NCBI GenBank assembly: GCA_017745175.1
Contig: JAGHZY010000022.1
Coordinates: 1-64,000 of the forward strand
Direction of reading: 5' to 3'
Origin: Sphingopyxis sp.
GTDB taxonomy: Bacteria > Pseudomonadota > Alphaproteobacteria > Sphingomonadales > Sphingomonadaceae
Length of the DNA: 64,000 bases
In this document: in pieces, positions 9,062-20,851 of the stretch
Layout of the letters: each line of letters begins with the position of its first letter
Numbering within the stretch: position 1 is the first letter of the stretch
Translations under genes and position numbers: made by a program
The notes under the pieces: model-generated
Databases searched by the model: none
What the model was told of the DNA's origin: nothing
Seen by the model: the letters and a program-made list of their open reading frames with translations, nothing else

Positions 9062-10402
9062 ATGACCAAATTTTCGACCATGACCGGCCTGATTGCTCTG
9101 GTCGCCGTCGGCGTGACGCCCGTGCTGGCGCAGACCGTCGCCGACAGCGAAGTGCCGACGACCAGCCTCAATATCCCCGGCAATGTACAGCTTTACGGCG
9201 ACGCCAGACCGAATGTCTATCGCCCCTCGGCCACCGTGAACGGCGAGATCATCACCGCGACCGATATCGAGCAGCGCATGGCGCTGATCCGGATCGCCAA
9301 CAGCAATGCCGAGCTGCCGCCCGAGGAGCTCCAGCGGCTGCGCAATCAGGTCTTCAGCAACCTGATCGACGAAAAGCTGCAGATCCAGGAAGCCAAGGCG
9401 GCCGAGATCACGATCGACGAGAATGTCGTGAACGACCAGTTCGCCCGCCTCGCGACGCGCTTCAAGCAGACGCCCGAGCAGTTTTCGACCTATCTGACCT
9501 CGAAAGGGTCCTCCGCGGCGGCGGTGAAGCAGCAGATTCGCGGCGAATTCGCATGGGATCGCCTGTTGTCGCGCAACATCCAGTCGACGACCAACGTCTC
9601 GAGCGAAGAGGTCAAGCTCATCGTCGACCAGATGAACGAGGCCAAGGGGCAGGACGAGTTCCACCTTGGCGAAATCTATCTTTCGGCGAACGCGGACAAT
9701 GCCGCCGCGGTGACCGAAAATGCCAGGAAGATCATCCAGGCACTGCAGGCAGGCGGCAGCTTCGCCGCCTATGCCCGCCAATTCTCGGAAGCTTCGACCG
9801 CGGTCGTCGGCGGAGACCTCGGCTGGGTGAAGACGGGTCAGCTGCCGGCTTCGATGGGCGAAGCCGCGACGCATATGCAGCCCGGCCAGCTCGTCGGCCC
9901 GATCGAGGTGCCCGGCGGCATCTCGATCATGCTGATGATCGACCGGCGCCAGGTGCTGACTGCCGACCCGCGCGACGCGGTCCTGAGCCTGAAACAGGTC
10001 TCGCTCGATTTCCCGGCCGGCACGACCCAGGCGAAGGCAACCGAACTCGCGGGCCGGTTCGCCGAAGCGACGCGGACGATCGCCGGCTGCGGCGCCGCCG
10101 ATGCGGTGGCCCAGCGGCTGGGTGCAACCGTCGTGTCGCGCGACAATATCGAGATGCGCGCGCTGCCGGCGCCGTTGCAGGCGACGCTTGCAACGCTGCA
10201 GATCGGCCAGACGACGCAACCCTTCGGCTCGGCGAACGAAGGCGTCAGCGTCCTCGTGCTGTGCGGCCGCGACATGCCGCAAACCGCGACCGCCCCGAAC
10301 CTTGAGCAGATCGAGCGAAAATTGCTCGAGGACAAGGTCAACAAGCGGGCCCAGCGCTACCTGCGCGACCTGCGCCGTGACGCGGTGATCGAATATAGCT
10401 GA
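9062..10402 (+). CDS. surA: SurA-like periplasmic chaperone / peptidyl-prolyl isomerase
   Basis: A 446-residue secreted protein. The chosen ATG gives a clean signal peptide (TMTGLIALVAVGVTPVLAQ). Residues ~55-190 match the SurA N-terminal chaperone domain (TVNGEIITATDIEQRMALI, NQVFSNLIDEKLQIQEA). One parvulin rotamase domain follows (DEFHLGEIYLSA up to GGDLGWVKTGQLPASM). The tail (LEQIERKLLEDKVNKRAQRYLRDLRR) is the helical C-terminal segment. SurA escorts unfolded outer membrane proteins, including LptD, to the BAM complex. Its stop shares one base with the pdxA start. Confidence 0.92.
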   Translation: MTKFSTMTGLIALVAVGVTPVLAQTVADSEVPTTSLNIPGNVQLYGDARPNVYRPSATVNGEIITATDIEQRMALIRIANSNAELPPEELQRLRNQVFSNLIDEKLQIQEAKAAEITIDENVVNDQFARLATRFKQTPEQFSTYLTSKGSSAAAVKQQIRGEFAWDRLLSRNIQSTTNVSSEEVKLIVDQMNEAKGQDEFHLGEIYLSANADNAAAVTENARKIIQALQAGGSFAAYARQFSEASTAVVGGDLGWVKTGQLPASMGEAATHMQPGQLVGPIEVPGGISIMLMIDRRQVLTADPRDAVLSLKQVSLDFPAGTTQAKATELAGRFAEATRTIAGCGAADAVAQRLGATVVSRDNIEMRALPAPLQATLATLQIGQTTQPFGSANEGVSVLVLCGRDMPQTATAPNLEQIERKLLEDKVNKRAQRYLRDLRRDAVIEYS

Positions 10403-11421
10403 TGACTTCTGACGATCAGCGCCGCCCGATCGCGGTCACCATGGGTGACCCGGCCGGCGTCGGCCCCGAAGTCACCGCCCGCGCATGGGCAGCACGCCGC
10501 GAAAACGATCTGCCTCCGTTTGTCGCGATCGGCGATATCGCGGCGATCGAGGCTGTCTGGGACGGTCCGGTCGCGCGCGTGGGCGATATGGACGAGGTCG
10601 GCAAGGCCTTCGACACCGCGCTGCCCGTGTGGCATCTCGAAGACAGCGGGCCGCTCACCCCGGGCCAGCCGACCCCGGCGGGCGCGACCTGCGCGCTCCA
10701 CGCGCTCGAAACCGGCATCGGGCTGACGCGCAATCAGGCGAGCTCGGCGCTCGTCACCGGATCGGTGTCGAAATTTGCGCTGCACGGTATCGGCTATACG
10801 CACCCGGGACAGACCGAATTCATCGCCGAACGCTGCGGCGTCACCGCGACCAACGCCGTGATGGTGCTGGCGGGCCCGGCCCTGCGCGTCGTGCCGCTGA
10901 CGGTGCACATCCCGTTATCCGAAGTGCCCGATCGGCTGACGAGCGAACTGATCGTCGCCAAGGCGCGCATCGTCGCGCGCGGGCTGCGCCGCGATTTCGG
11001 GATCGAGACGCCGCGCCTCGCACTCGCGGGGCTCAACCCTCACGCCGGCGAAAATGGCCAGCTGGGCAGCGAGGAAGGGCGCATCATGGCGCCCGCCATC
11101 GCCCAGCTTGCCGCGGACGGCATTATCGTCGACGGACCGGTCGCCGCCGACGCGCTCTTCGCCCCCGGCATCCGCGACCAGTATGACGCGCTGCTGTGCG
11201 GCTATCATGACCAGGCACTGGCGCCGTTCAAGGCGCTGCATTTCCACGACGGCGTGAACCTGACGCTCGGTCTGCCGATCATCCGCACCTCGCCCGATCA
11301 CGGCACGGCATTCAACATCGCCGGCACCGGCCGCGCGGACCCCGGGCCGACGATCGCGGCGATCGCGATGGCGGCGCGGATGGCGACGGCACGCGAGCGT
11401 AACTGCGCACCGGCGAAGTGA
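10402..11421 (+). CDS. pdxA: 4-hydroxythreonine-4-phosphate dehydrogenase
   Basis: A 339-residue NAD-dependent, metal-dependent enzyme of the DXP-dependent pyridoxal phosphate pathway. Seen are the N-terminal IAVTMGDPAGVGPEV, the GYTHPGQTEFIAE segment with a metal-binding His, the NPHAGENGQLGSEE motif with the second His, and GYHDQALAPFKALHF with the third. It is coupled to surA (TGATG overlap) and to rsmA (overlap of the last 4 bp). The surA-pdxA-rsmA order is an old proteobacterial arrangement. Confidence 0.97.
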   Translation: MTSDDQRRPIAVTMGDPAGVGPEVTARAWAARRENDLPPFVAIGDIAAIEAVWDGPVARVGDMDEVGKAFDTALPVWHLEDSGPLTPGQPTPAGATCALHALETGIGLTRNQASSALVTGSVSKFALHGIGYTHPGQTEFIAERCGVTATNAVMVLAGPALRVVPLTVHIPLSEVPDRLTSELIVAKARIVARGLRRDFGIETPRLALAGLNPHAGENGQLGSEEGRIMAPAIAQLAADGIIVDGPVAADALFAPGIRDQYDALLCGYHDQALAPFKALHFHDGVNLTLGLPIIRTSPDHGTAFNIAGTGRADPGPTIAAIAMAARMATARERNCAPAK

Positions 11422-12257
11422 CCGTCCAGCCGCGTACCCCGCTGCCACCGTTGCGCGAGACGGTGCGCACGCACGGCCTGTCGGCGAGCAAGGCGCTCGG
11501 GCAGAATTTTCTGTTCGACGAACAATTGCTCGACCGGATCGCGGCGCTGCCCGGCGACCTCGATGGCGCCACGGTTTTCGAGGTCGGCCCCGGCCCGGGC
11601 GGGTTGACGCGCGCGCTGCTGCGGGCAGGCGCAAGGGTGATCGCGGTCGAGCGCGACGATCGCTGCCTGCCGCTGCTTGCTGAGCTGGGCGATGCCTTTC
11701 CGGGACAGCTGACGGTGATCGCCGACGATGCGATGGCGGTCGACGTCGAAGCGCTGACCGGCGGAGCGCCCTATCATATCGTCGCAAATCTGCCTTATAA
11801 TGTCGGCACCGCGCTGTTCACGCGCTGGCTCGAGCCGGCTGCATGGCCGCCGCGCTGGGTATCGCTGACGCTGATGTTCCAGCTCGAGGTTGCCGAACGC
11901 ATCGTCGCGCCCGTCGGGACGAGCGCCTATGGCCGGCTGGCGGTTCTCGCGCAATGGCGGTCGAATGCGAAGATCGCGATGAAGGTGCACCGATCGGCTT
12001 TCACGCCGCCGCCGAAAGTGATGTCGGCGATCGTCCATGTGACACCCGGTACCGAGCCGGGCGGCGTCGATGCGAAACTGCTGTCGAAGCTTACAGAAAA
12101 GGGTTTCGGCCAGCGGCGCAAGATGCTGCGCCAGAGTCTGAAAGGCGTCGGGGGCGCCGTCGCGGCAGCCGAAGCGATCGGCATCGATCCGACACGGCGC
12201 GCCGAAACAGTCAGCGTCGGCGAATGGGTGGAGCTGGCGCGAACGCTGGGTCGCTGA
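11418..12257 (+). CDS. rsmA: 16S rRNA (adenine1518/1519-N6) dimethyltransferase
   Basis: A 279-residue KsgA/RsmA enzyme that dimethylates two adjacent adenines near the 3' end of 16S rRNA late in small-subunit assembly. It starts at a GTG that overlaps the pdxA stop. Motifs in order are KALGQNFLFDEQLLDRI, the SAM-binding VFEVGPGPGGLTRALL, the acidic VIAVERDD, ADDAMAVD, and the catalytic NLPYNVGTALF. The C-terminal helical domain (VHRSAFTPPPKVMSAIV) is complete. It is the last gene before repeat copy B. Confidence 0.97.
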   Translation: MTVQPRTPLPPLRETVRTHGLSASKALGQNFLFDEQLLDRIAALPGDLDGATVFEVGPGPGGLTRALLRAGARVIAVERDDRCLPLLAELGDAFPGQLTVIADDAMAVDVEALTGGAPYHIVANLPYNVGTALFTRWLEPAAWPPRWVSLTLMFQLEVAERIVAPVGTSAYGRLAVLAQWRSNAKIAMKVHRSAFTPPPKVMSAIVHVTPGTEPGGVDAKLLSKLTEKGFGQRRKMLRQSLKGVGGAVAAAEAIGIDPTRRAETVSVGEWVELARTLGR

Positions 12258-12289
12258 CGCAAATCAGCCGCAGTTTTGCGACGACTGGA

Positions 12290-12432
12290 ATGTCCGTTTT
12301 GGGGGTGGGAAGCTGTCCCATGTGCACCCCGGCGAAAGCCGGGGCCCAGTGCGGAAAGGCGCAAGGTCAGCGTTGGAATTCTGGGCCCCGGCTTTCGCCG
12401 GGGTGCACATCCCTATCGCCCGCAACCGGTCG
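12290..12432. repeat. Long inverted repeat, copy B (REP doublet)
   Basis: Exact reverse complement of copy A over 143 bp, located 32 bp after the rsmA stop and before the convergent TPR gene. The two copies lie about 3.5 kb apart in opposite orientation and exactly bracket surA-pdxA-rsmA. The GAAA-loop hairpins here could serve as a bidirectional transcript end for rsmA and the TPR gene. Confidence 0.95.
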
Positions 12433-12489
12433 TTGGCTGCTATTCCCGATTACAACCCGGACAAGCGCGCCCTTTGCGGGGGCGAGGGC

Positions 12490-13014
12490 TTAATTCTGGC
12501 TGCTCGCGCCGACGGTCGCGACGGGCTTCGGCACCAGCACCTCGGCGGCGACGACGCGTTTCGATGCGCCGGCCGCGATCGCCTTTTCGAGCGCGGCGAC
12601 CTGCGGACAGTTCGTCTTGCACACGCGCTGCGCCTCGGCCAGCTTTTCGCGCGCCAGTTCGAGCGCGCCCTTGTCGGCGAGCGCCTCGCCCTGCCCTGCA
12701 AGCGCGATGACGTCGTTGGGTTCGAGCACCAGCGCCTCGCGATAAAGGCCGATCGCCTTGCCCGGCAGCCCCTGCGCACGCGCGACCTGCGCCAGCGCGA
12801 TGATCGCCGAACGATTGCGCGGATCGGCGGCGAGCGCCGATTCATAGAAGTCGATCGCCTGATCGAGCTCACCGGCTTCCTGCGCCTTGTGCCCTTCCTG
12901 CTGAAGCGCGATCGACCGGGGGAGAATGTCGTTGTCGGCGCGTTGGGCGTCGGATGCGGTAGGCAGGCTGGCGAGGATCAATCCCGCGGAAAGAGCCAGA
13001 AAACCGACACGCAT
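12490..13014 (-). CDS. Secreted tetratricopeptide-repeat protein
   Basis: A 174-residue protein with a signal peptide (MRVGFLALSAGLILASLPTASDA). Residues ~40-140 contain TPR units: GHKAQEAGELDQAIDFYESALAADPRN, then ALAQVARAQGLPGKAIGLYREALVLEPND and ALADKGALELAREKL. TPRs mediate protein-protein contacts in the periplasm. The ATG at 13014 is preferred because GGGAG lies at the right distance and the signal peptide then begins at residue 1. It follows the RsmB-like methyltransferase gene closely and is probably its operon partner. The specific role is unknown. Confidence 0.82.
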   Translation of the reverse strand: MRVGFLALSAGLILASLPTASDAQRADNDILPRSIALQQEGHKAQEAGELDQAIDFYESALAADPRNRSAIIALAQVARAQGLPGKAIGLYREALVLEPNDVIALAGQGEALADKGALELAREKLAEAQRVCKTNCPQVAALEKAIAAGASKRVVAAEVLVPKPVATVGASSQN

Positions 13015-13046
13015 CGCATTCTCCCATCGCTTCATTGCAGGCGATG

Positions 13047-14237
13047 CTAACATGGTGCGGTCAGCCGTGCGAGAAAAAATCCGTCGCTGCTGTCGTGCCG
13101 CGGAGTCAACAGGTAACCGCGCCCCGCCGCGCGGCCGACACCATCTGGCAAATAGCCGGCGTCGGCCGTCCAGCCCGGATGCCGGTTCAGAAAATCGTCC
13201 ACCTGTGCCCGCCCCTCGCGCGTGATGATCGAGCAGACAGCATAAAGAAGTTTGCCGCCGGGCGCCACAAGTTCGGCGCCGATATCGATCAGTTTCGCCT
13301 GATCGGCGAGATGGCGTTCGAGCCGCGCGGGGGTGAGGCGCCAGCGGAGTTCGGGACTGCGCCGCCATGTACCGCTGCCCGAACAGGGCGCGTCGACGAA
13401 GACGCGATCCGCCTTGCCCTGCCAGTCGGCGAGCATCGCGCTCTCCTGTGCCGGGTTCAGCAGGCGCGTCTCGATGCGCGTTGCCCCCGCGCGTTCGGCG
13501 CGCGGGGGCAGCTGCCGGAGCCGGGCACGATTGGTATCGCAGGCGAGAATGTCGGCACCATTGGCCGTGAGCGAAGCAATGGCGAGTGTCTTGCCGCCCC
13601 CGCCCGCACAAAGGTCGACAACCGCCATGCCCGGCGCGACGTCGAGCGCCGCCGAAGCATATTGGCTGGCCGCGTCCTGCACCTCGAACTGCCCTTCGGC
13701 ATAGGCAGGATGCTGCACGGCAGCGGTTTCTGGCGGGAGACGCCAGCCGTCGGGCACACCCGTAATCGCCGCGCCGTCCGGAAAGAGTGCAGCGAGATCG
13801 CCGGCGCCGGACTTGATACGATTCGCGCGCAAATCGAGCGCGGCGCGCGCCAGCATGGCGTCATATTCGCCTTCGCCTACGAGCGGATCGAACAGATCGA
13901 TCAGCGCCTCTGCGGCGAGCCCGGTTTCGGCGCGCGGTTCGTCGGCGGCGATCGGCGCCGGGCCGTAGGGCGTGCCATCGAACAACTCCGCGAGCCCGGG
14001 TTGCGCGTCCACGAGCGTCAGCATGGCCGCGCGCCCCGACGCAGGCGCCGAGCGCACGATCCGGATCGCGTCATAGACATGCCCGCGGATCGCGCGGCGA
14101 TCCTTCGACCCCGCATAACGGCGCGCGCGCATCGCCTCGGCAAAAATTGCGTCGGCGGGCGCGCCGCCCTCGCGCGCGGCCACGGCAATGGCGTCGAGTA
14201 TCTCGATCGCCGCCTGAATGCGCGCTGCGGGCGTCAT
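13047..14237 (-). CDS. RsmB/NOP2-family RNA cytosine-C5 methyltransferase
   Basis: A 396-residue class I SAM-dependent RNA m5C methyltransferase. The N-terminal ~150 residues form an RNA-binding NusB/RsmB-like region. The catalytic domain shows VVDLCAGGGGKTLAIASL (SAM loop), ILACDTNRARL, the DAPCSGSGTWRR motif with one cysteine, and LLYAVCSI with the second; in this family one attacks C6 and the other helps release product. The family modifies 16S rRNA C967 or related sites; the exact target is not shown. It starts 9 bp after guaB, so the order guaB - methyltransferase - TPR looks like one operon. Confidence 0.93.
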   Translation of the reverse strand: MTPAARIQAAIEILDAIAVAAREGGAPADAIFAEAMRARRYAGSKDRRAIRGHVYDAIRIVRSAPASGRAAMLTLVDAQPGLAELFDGTPYGPAPIAADEPRAETGLAAEALIDLFDPLVGEGEYDAMLARAALDLRANRIKSGAGDLAALFPDGAAITGVPDGWRLPPETAAVQHPAYAEGQFEVQDAASQYASAALDVAPGMAVVDLCAGGGGKTLAIASLTANGADILACDTNRARLRQLPPRAERAGATRIETRLLNPAQESAMLADWQGKADRVFVDAPCSGSGTWRRSPELRWRLTPARLERHLADQAKLIDIGAELVAPGGKLLYAVCSIITREGRAQVDDFLNRHPGWTADAGYLPDGVGRAAGRGYLLTPRHDSSDGFFLARLTAPC

Positions 14238-14246
14238 CGGCCGGCC

Positions 14247-17328
<3,082 letters not shown>

Positions 17329-17349
17329 GGACAGGCAAGGGCAAGGAGC

Positions 17350-18432
17350 ATGGCAGGACTCTCGATCGAAGGCGCGCGCAAGGGCTTCGGCGGAACCGAG
17401 ATCCTGAAAGGCGTTTCGATCAAGGTCGCGGACGGCGAATTTACCGTCATCGTCGGCCCGTCGGGCTGCGGCAAATCGACGCTGCTGCGTGTCGTGGCAG
17501 GGCTGGAGGAACTGACGAGCGGCCGCATTGTCATCGGCGACCGCGACGTGACCGGTCTCGCGCCGTCACAGCGCGGCATCGCGATGGTCTTCCAGTCCTA
17601 TGCGCTCTATCCGCACCTGACAGTCTATGAAAATATGGCGTTCGGGCTGCGCATCGCGAAAGCCGGCAAGGCTGCGGTCGATGGGGCGGTGCGGCGCGCC
17701 GCGGCGATCCTTGGCATCGAAACCCTGCTCGACCGCAAGCCCGCGGCGCTGTCGGGCGGGCAGCGGCAGCGTGTCGCGATCGGCCGTGCGATCGTCCGCC
17801 AGCCGCAGATCTTCCTGTTCGACGAACCGCTGTCCAACCTCGACGCCGATCTGCGCGTGCGGATGCGCTACGAGTTTGCCGAGCTTCACCGCCAGCTCGG
17901 CACGACAACGCTTTATGTCACGCACGACCAGGTCGAGGCGATGACGCTCGCCGACCGGATCGTCGTGCTGCGCGACGGGCGGATCGAACAGGTCGGTAGC
18001 CCGCGCGAACTCTATGACCGGCCCGCCAATATCTTCGTCGCGCAATTTCTCGGTACACCGCGGATGAACATCCTCGCCGCGACCGCAGACGGCGCGGGCA
18101 AGGCCATTCTGGCCGACGGACAGAGCATCGCCCTGCCCGCGCTCTCCGCGACGCTGGCGGCGGGAACCCCGCTGTCGATCGGCATCCGGCCCGAAGACAT
18201 CGTGATCGGCGAAACTTCGGGCGCGCTGCCCTTCGCGGTCCGCTTTGTCGAGCGGCTCGGCGGGCTCGCGACGCTGCACCTCGGTGGGCGCGAAGGCGAT
18301 GAACCAATCGCCTGCCAGCTCCGCGACGACGGCAGCCTCGACGAGGGCGACATCGTCGCCGCTTCCTTTCCCGCCGTCCGCCTGCACCTGTTCGACGCCG
18401 ATGGCCAAGCGCTGGGAAAGGCGGGGGAATGA
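17350..18432 (+). CDS. Carbohydrate ABC importer ATPase (MalK/UgpC/MsmK type)
   Basis: A 360-residue ATPase. Walker A GPSGCGKST is at 36-44, the Q-loop in MVFQSYALYPH, signature LSGGQ at 134-138, Walker B FLFDEP at 155-160 and the H-loop in YVTHDQ. About 120 C-terminal residues form a TOBE/MalK-like regulatory region (GIRPEDIVIGE). Such ATPases drive CUT1 sugar importers. Its partner permeases and binding protein are encoded after the LacI gene, at 19583-22556. Confidence 0.92.
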   Translation: MAGLSIEGARKGFGGTEILKGVSIKVADGEFTVIVGPSGCGKSTLLRVVAGLEELTSGRIVIGDRDVTGLAPSQRGIAMVFQSYALYPHLTVYENMAFGLRIAKAGKAAVDGAVRRAAAILGIETLLDRKPAALSGGQRQRVAIGRAIVRQPQIFLFDEPLSNLDADLRVRMRYEFAELHRQLGTTTLYVTHDQVEAMTLADRIVVLRDGRIEQVGSPRELYDRPANIFVAQFLGTPRMNILAATADGAGKAILADGQSIALPALSATLAAGTPLSIGIRPEDIVIGETSGALPFAVRFVERLGGLATLHLGGREGDEPIACQLRDDGSLDEGDIVAASFPAVRLHLFDADGQALGKAGE

Positions 18433-18448
18433 CCTTGCGTTTCGCTTG

Positions 18449-18462
18449 TGTAACCGGTTACC
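18449..18462. promoter_or_regulatory. LacI-family operator upstream of the LacI gene
   Basis: TGTAACCGGTTACC contains the perfect 12-bp palindrome GTAACCGGTTAC (18450-18461). It lies 88 bp before the regulator start, fitting autoregulation and control of the downstream ABC and hydrolase genes. Confidence 0.8.
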
Positions 18463-18549
18463 ATAGCGAGGTTTCCGCGCCCGGCAGACACAGAGGATCG
18501 GAGTCGCAACAGCGGCCCGGCGCCATATGAGGGAAAGGGGGTCAGCGGC

Positions 18550-19566
18550 ATGGCAACATTGAGGGATGTCGCCCGCGAAGCGGGGGTTTCGGTGGCGACG
18601 GCATCGCGCGCGATCAACGGGCTCGGCAATGTCACGGCGCCGACGAAGGCGGCGGTCATGGCCGCGGTCAAGAAGCTGAACTTCGTCCCGCACAGCGGCG
18701 CGCGCAGCCTGACGCGGCGCAAGACCGACACCGTCGGCGTCATCCTGCCCGACCTGTTCGGCGAATTCTTCTCCGAAATCATCCGCGGCATCGACCTCGT
18801 CGCGCACGAGGCGGGCATGCACCTGCTCCTCGGCAACATGCACGGCAGCACGCACGAGACCGCAACTGCCATCGCATCGATGCGCGGACGCGTCGACGGA
18901 CTGCTCGTGATGCCGCCCGATCTGAAGCCCGAGCTGCTCGCCGACTATCTCGATCCCGCGTTGCCGACGGTATTCCTCAACTATGATGCAGGCTCGCTCG
19001 ACCTGCCCTTCGTCGCGGTCGATAATTATCATGGCGCCTATGCGATGACCGAGGCACTGCTCGGACGCGGCGCACGGCAGGTCGTCCACATCGCGGGTCC
19101 CAAGCACAACCGTGACGCACGCGACCGCCAGCGCGGCTTTGTCGATGCGATGGCGAAGGTTGGCGGCGTGCGGAACCCGGCGATCCTGCCGGGCGATTTT
19201 TCCGAAGAGAGCGGCGTGAAGGCGGCGCAACTGCTCATCGAGGGACAGCTGCCGGCGGATGCCGTCTTCGCTGCGAACGATCAGATGGCGGTCGGATTGA
19301 TCGCCGGGCTCGCCGAAGCAGGCAAGTCGGTTCCGGGCGATATCATGGTCGCGGGTTTCGACGATATCCCGCTCGCACGGCACCTCAGTCCCTCGCTGTC
19401 GACGATGCAGGTCCATATCGACCGGCTCGGGTCGACCGCGATGATGATGCTGCTGCGCGTCCTGCGCGGCGAGACGCTCGGCGCCGCGAGCGCGACGATC
19501 CTGACTCCGGCGCTGATCGCACGCGGCACCACCGCAACCTCGCAGGAGGCGTTCGCCCAGCCATGA
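18550..19566 (+). CDS. LacI-family transcriptional repressor of the glycan locus
   Basis: A 338-residue LacI/GalR protein. The N-terminal helix-turn-helix covers residues 4-23 (LRDVAREAGVSVATASRAIN), followed by the hinge helix region SGARSLTRRKTDTVG. The rest is the periplasmic-binding-protein-like effector domain (VILPDLFGEFFSEIIRGID, VFAANDQMAVGLIAGL, AGFDDIPLARHLSPSLSTM). Palindromes matching a LacI operator lie before its own gene, before the MFS gene and before the TonB receptor, which suggests local control in response to a sugar. It sits between the ABC ATPase and the binding-protein gene. Confidence 0.93.
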   Translation: MATLRDVAREAGVSVATASRAINGLGNVTAPTKAAVMAAVKKLNFVPHSGARSLTRRKTDTVGVILPDLFGEFFSEIIRGIDLVAHEAGMHLLLGNMHGSTHETATAIASMRGRVDGLLVMPPDLKPELLADYLDPALPTVFLNYDAGSLDLPFVAVDNYHGAYAMTEALLGRGARQVVHIAGPKHNRDARDRQRGFVDAMAKVGGVRNPAILPGDFSEESGVKAAQLLIEGQLPADAVFAANDQMAVGLIAGLAEAGKSVPGDIMVAGFDDIPLARHLSPSLSTMQVHIDRLGSTAMMMLLRVLRGETLGAASATILTPALIARGTTATSQEAFAQP

Positions 19567-19582
19567 CCGATGCCGGCGCCCG

Positions 19583-20851
19583 ATGCAGATGACGCGGCGC
19601 CAGATGGCGGGCGCGCTTTCGGCGCTGCCCCTGCTCCCGATGCTCGGCGGATGCGGCGCCCGCGAAGGCGGGGCGCTCACCGTCTGGGCGATGGGCAATG
19701 AGGCGGCGAGCCTGCCCGCGCTCATCAAAGGCATCGACTGGCCCGCCAGCGCGCCGCCGATCTCGGTCCAGCCGCTGCCGTGGACGGCGGCGCACGAAAA
19801 ACTGCTCACCGGTTTTGCGGGCGGATCGCTGCCGAGCCTAGGGCAGGTCGGCAACAGCTGGATCGCCGAGCTCGCCGCCATCGGCGCGATCACGCCGGTG
19901 CCCGCGCACGCCATGCCGCTGCTGGACGACCAGTTCGGTGCGGTGACCGACACCAATCGCATCGCCGGCCAGACCTGGGGAATCCCCTGGTATGTCGACA
20001 CGCGGCTGCAATTTTTTCGCAAGGACCTGTTCGCGCGCGCCGACTATGCCGCGCCGCCACCCGACTGGACGGGGTGGAAGGCTGCACTCCACAAGGTCAG
20101 GAAGGTCGCGGGCGCCGGCAATTTCGCCCTTCTCTATCCGCTCAACGAATATGAACAGCTGACGACGCTCGCGCTATCGGCGGGGGCGCGGATGCTGCGC
20201 GACGAGGGCGGTCGCGGCGCCTTTTCGGAGCCCGAATTCAAGGCCGCGCTCGCCTTCTACAAGTCGCTCTTCGACGAAGGGCTCGCGCCGCGGGTGTCGA
20301 TGACGCAGATTTCCAATGTCTGGACCGAATTCGGGCGCGGCTATTTCAGCCTGTTCCAGTCGGGCCCGTGGACGATCGGCGATATGAGGAGCCGCCTCGC
20401 GCCGGAGTTGCAGGGTGATTGGGGCACTGCCGCGAACCCCGGCCCCGACGGTGTCGGCTCGGCGGCGCCGGGCGGGTCGAGTCTTGTCGTTTTTGCGGGC
20501 GGCGCGCACGATGATGCCGCGTGGGATCTGGTGTCGCGACTGATGGCGCCGGGCGCACAGCTCGCACTTCACAGGGTGACGGGAGACCTCCCGGCGCGGC
20601 GCTCGGTCTGGGCGGCGGCGGGGCTGGCCGGTGATGCCGCGGTTGCGCCCTTCCGCACCCAGCTCGAGCGCGCGACCGCGCTGCCCAAGGTGCCCGAATG
20701 GGAGCGCATCGTCACCGAGATGCAGATCGTCGCCGAGCGCATGGTGCGCGGCAAGTTCAGCGTCGACGAAGCGGCGCAGGAGATCGATGCGCGCGCCGAC
20801 CGGCTGCTCGAAAAACGGCGCTGGATGCTGGACAAGGGACGCGCGCTGTGA
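19583..20851 (+). CDS. Sugar-binding lipoprotein of the ABC importer
   Basis: A 422-residue family 1 extracellular solute-binding protein. The N terminus has both a twin-arginine-like TRRQMAG and a lipobox LGGC, so it may be exported by Tat and lipid-anchored. Mature features include LTVWAMGNEAASLPALIKGI, GIPWYVDTRLQFFRKDLF, TGWKAALHKVRKVAG and FGRGYFSLFQSGPWTIGDM, typical of CUT1 oligosaccharide binders. A second ATG at 19589 is equally plausible as start. It overlaps the next permease by 4 bp (GTGA). Binding preference cannot be read from sequence; the neighbours point to glucan fragments. Confidence 0.9.
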   Translation: MQMTRRQMAGALSALPLLPMLGGCGAREGGALTVWAMGNEAASLPALIKGIDWPASAPPISVQPLPWTAAHEKLLTGFAGGSLPSLGQVGNSWIAELAAIGAITPVPAHAMPLLDDQFGAVTDTNRIAGQTWGIPWYVDTRLQFFRKDLFARADYAAPPPDWTGWKAALHKVRKVAGAGNFALLYPLNEYEQLTTLALSAGARMLRDEGGRGAFSEPEFKAALAFYKSLFDEGLAPRVSMTQISNVWTEFGRGYFSLFQSGPWTIGDMRSRLAPELQGDWGTAANPGPDGVGSAAPGGSSLVVFAGGAHDDAAWDLVSRLMAPGAQLALHRVTGDLPARRSVWAAAGLAGDAAVAPFRTQLERATALPKVPEWERIVTEMQIVAERMVRGKFSVDEAAQEIDARADRLLEKRRWMLDKGRAL

